A DNA stretch of 6,267 nt from Promethearchaeota archaeon CR_4 (lineage in GTDB: Archaea > Asgardarchaeota > Lokiarchaeia > Sigyniarchaeales > CR-4). Positions 4,984 through 6,267 of this stretch are shown here, piece after piece. How positions within the stretch are numbered: the first letter of the stretch is position 1; each line of letters opens with the position of its first letter. The translations under genes were made by a program, and so were the position numbers. The DNA is taken from NCBI GenBank assembly GCA_001940655.1, contig MBAA01000218.1, forward strand, positions 1-6,267, read 5' to 3'. The notes beneath the pieces are model-generated. The model did no database searches and was not told where the DNA came from. It saw only the letters and a list, made by a program, of their open reading frames with translations.

Positions 4984-6267
4984 ATGGAACCTGACATTAC
5001 TCAATCGTCTCACGCCGAAAAGTGCAAAAATACGGAAGAGGTTGTCGCAAAGCAAAAGACGATGAAGACTTCCTTGGCAGAAGGGTCTTTTGCGGTCGTA
5101 GCGATTGGTATTGGGGATAATTACATTGTCCCGTATGCATTAGCATTGAATGCTAACACACTTCAAGTCGGTATAATGAATTCCTTGACAGGGTTCATGA
5201 CCCCGATGGGTCAACTCCTCGGCGCCCATCTTATGGAAAAGCGCTCGCGGAAAGGTATCACCGTTATAGGTGCATTTTTGCAGGCATGTATTTGGTTATT
5301 CGTTGTTGTTGTAGCGGGTTTAATGTGGGGCAATATCTTGGTGTCTTCCCTTCCTATCCTCCTCATCCTCGTATATTCAAGCAATATCTGTACTGGTGCA
5401 ATAAGCGGGCCACCATGGTTTTCTTTAATGGGCGATATTGTTCCGGAGAATCAACGAGGTAGGTATTTTGCAAAACGCAACGTGGTGATGAATACAGTTG
5501 CCATCATCGTAATCCTGCTGTTATCATATCTCTTGCAGACACTTCAGAGTATAAATCTGACTTTAGTGGGCTTCGCGGTAATTTTTCTCATTGCGTTTGG
5601 ATCGAGACTCTCTTCCTCGTTTCTTCTTTCCCGTCACTATTACCCGTCTTTTTCGCTAGATAAGAGCGAATATGTCCGACTTCGGGATTTTCTAAAAGAA
5701 ATACCCAAAAACAACTTCGGGCGCTTTGTTATCCTCGTCACTTTGGTGAACTTCGGGCAAATGATTGCAGGACCCTTTTTTGGGATCTATGCGATCGAGA
5801 TTTTATCTTTCGACTACACGACCTACGTGATTATGAATTTATCCCAGACGATTACCGCGATTATCCTTTATCCACTCCTCGGTAAATTCTCTGATAAATT
5901 AGGTAACGTCTGGTTGTTACGGATTGGGGCAAGTATCATTCCGTTATTACCGATTTTTTGGATATTTTTCACCGACCCTTTGAATATAATCTTTTTTCCC
6001 CAAGTTCTTAGTGGGTTTGGGTGGACAGCTTTTAATCTTGCGGCTTCAAACTTCATCTACGACTCGATCTCCCCCCACAAGCGTGGGTTTTACTTGGCAT
6101 ATTATAATTTTCTAATAGGTATTGGTATTATCGCAGGTGGTTTGACGGGCAGTGCCCTCATTACCATTTTTTCCTCCGATATTATCCTGAACTTCAAATT
6201 TGTTTTCCTGATCTCCGGGATCGTGCGATTTCTTGTGGTCATCTGGCTTTTACCAAAAATAAAGGAA
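4984..6267 (+). CDS. MFS transporter, 3' end beyond the window
   Basis: An open frame of 428 codons from ATG 4984 to the last base, with no stop. An in-frame TGA at 4975-4977 fixes ATG 4984 as the first ATG; the Met at residue 27 (MKTSLAEGSF) is an alternative start that would trim a charged N-terminal tail. The protein is a 12-helix inner-membrane permease. Motif A-like loops read GAHLMEKRSRKG (80-91) after helix 2 and GKFSDKLGN (300-308) after helix 8. PPWFSLMGDIVPENQRGRYF (143-162), before helix 5, matches a signature (W, D, PE, RGR) of a broad MFS group in archaea and bacteria. A hydrophilic loop (about 217-245) separates the halves. The last residues, LLPKIKE, follow helix 12, so only a few codons are probably missing. 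It belongs to a different MFS subgroup from the broken transporter at 218. The substrate is unknown. It is divergent from the coiled-coil gene, with a 162-bp spacer. Confidence 0.88.
   Translation, partial: MEPDITQSSHAEKCKNTEEVVAKQKTMKTSLAEGSFAVVAIGIGDNYIVPYALALNANTLQVGIMNSLTGFMTPMGQLLGAHLMEKRSRKGITVIGAFLQACIWLFVVVVAGLMWGNILVSSLPILLILVYSSNICTGAISGPPWFSLMGDIVPENQRGRYFAKRNVVMNTVAIIVILLLSYLLQTLQSINLTLVGFAVIFLIAFGSRLSSSFLLSRHYYPSFSLDKSEYVRLRDFLKEIPKNNFGRFVILVTLVNFGQMIAGPFFGIYAIEILSFDYTTYVIMNLSQTITAIILYPLLGKFSDKLGNVWLLRIGASIIPLLPIFWIFFTDPLNIIFFPQVLSGFGWTAFNLAASNFIYDSISPHKRGFYLAYYNFLIGIGIIAGGLTGSALITIFSSDIILNFKFVFLISGIVRFLVVIWLLPKIKE

Noticed and set aside
5868..6056. 62-codon open frame on the minus strand
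   Set aside because: Antisense within the well-supported second MFS gene; no recognisable features.

Overview
The window looks archaeal. Several starts are preceded by A/T-rich TATA-like boxes (clearest: two boxes reading CTATAAAA on the minus strand at 2432-2450) and lack a Shine-Dalgarno sequence. Genes end in oligo-T tracts rather than GC hairpins, and both transporters resemble archaeal major facilitator proteins. The first transporter reminds me of Asgard-type archaeal MFS proteins (long loop between halves, an INQPP segment, PEAQG near the end), but that lineage is an impression from memory. GC content is moderate by eye. No rRNA, tRNA, CRISPR array or insertion sequence was recognised.

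Layout. 1-217: non-coding or an unidentifiable gene edge, with A/T-rich promoter-like sequence. 218-1632 (+): a 12-helix MFS transporter broken by an in-frame TAA (566-568) and a one-base frameshift (about 1022-1024); repairing both gives one continuous protein of about 471 residues. 1655-2380 (-): a membrane-anchored or secreted M23/LytM-like protein with an atypical metal site. 2489-3094 (-): a small HAD-superfamily protein with changed motifs I and II. 3187-4821 (-): a 544-residue lysine/glutamate-rich coiled-coil protein made of four and a half 99-residue modules, visible in the DNA as a 297-bp period. 4822-4983: divergent promoter region. 4984-6267 (+): a second MFS transporter, open to the window edge and almost complete.

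How the genes relate. Three leftward genes lie between two rightward transporters. The leftward genes are separated by gaps of about 90-110 bp that contain T tracts and TATA-like sequence, so they may be separate transcription units rather than a tight operon. Nothing in the sequence links them into one pathway. I see no convincing new system. The most distinctive items are the modular coiled-coil protein and the transporter interrupted at two separate sites.
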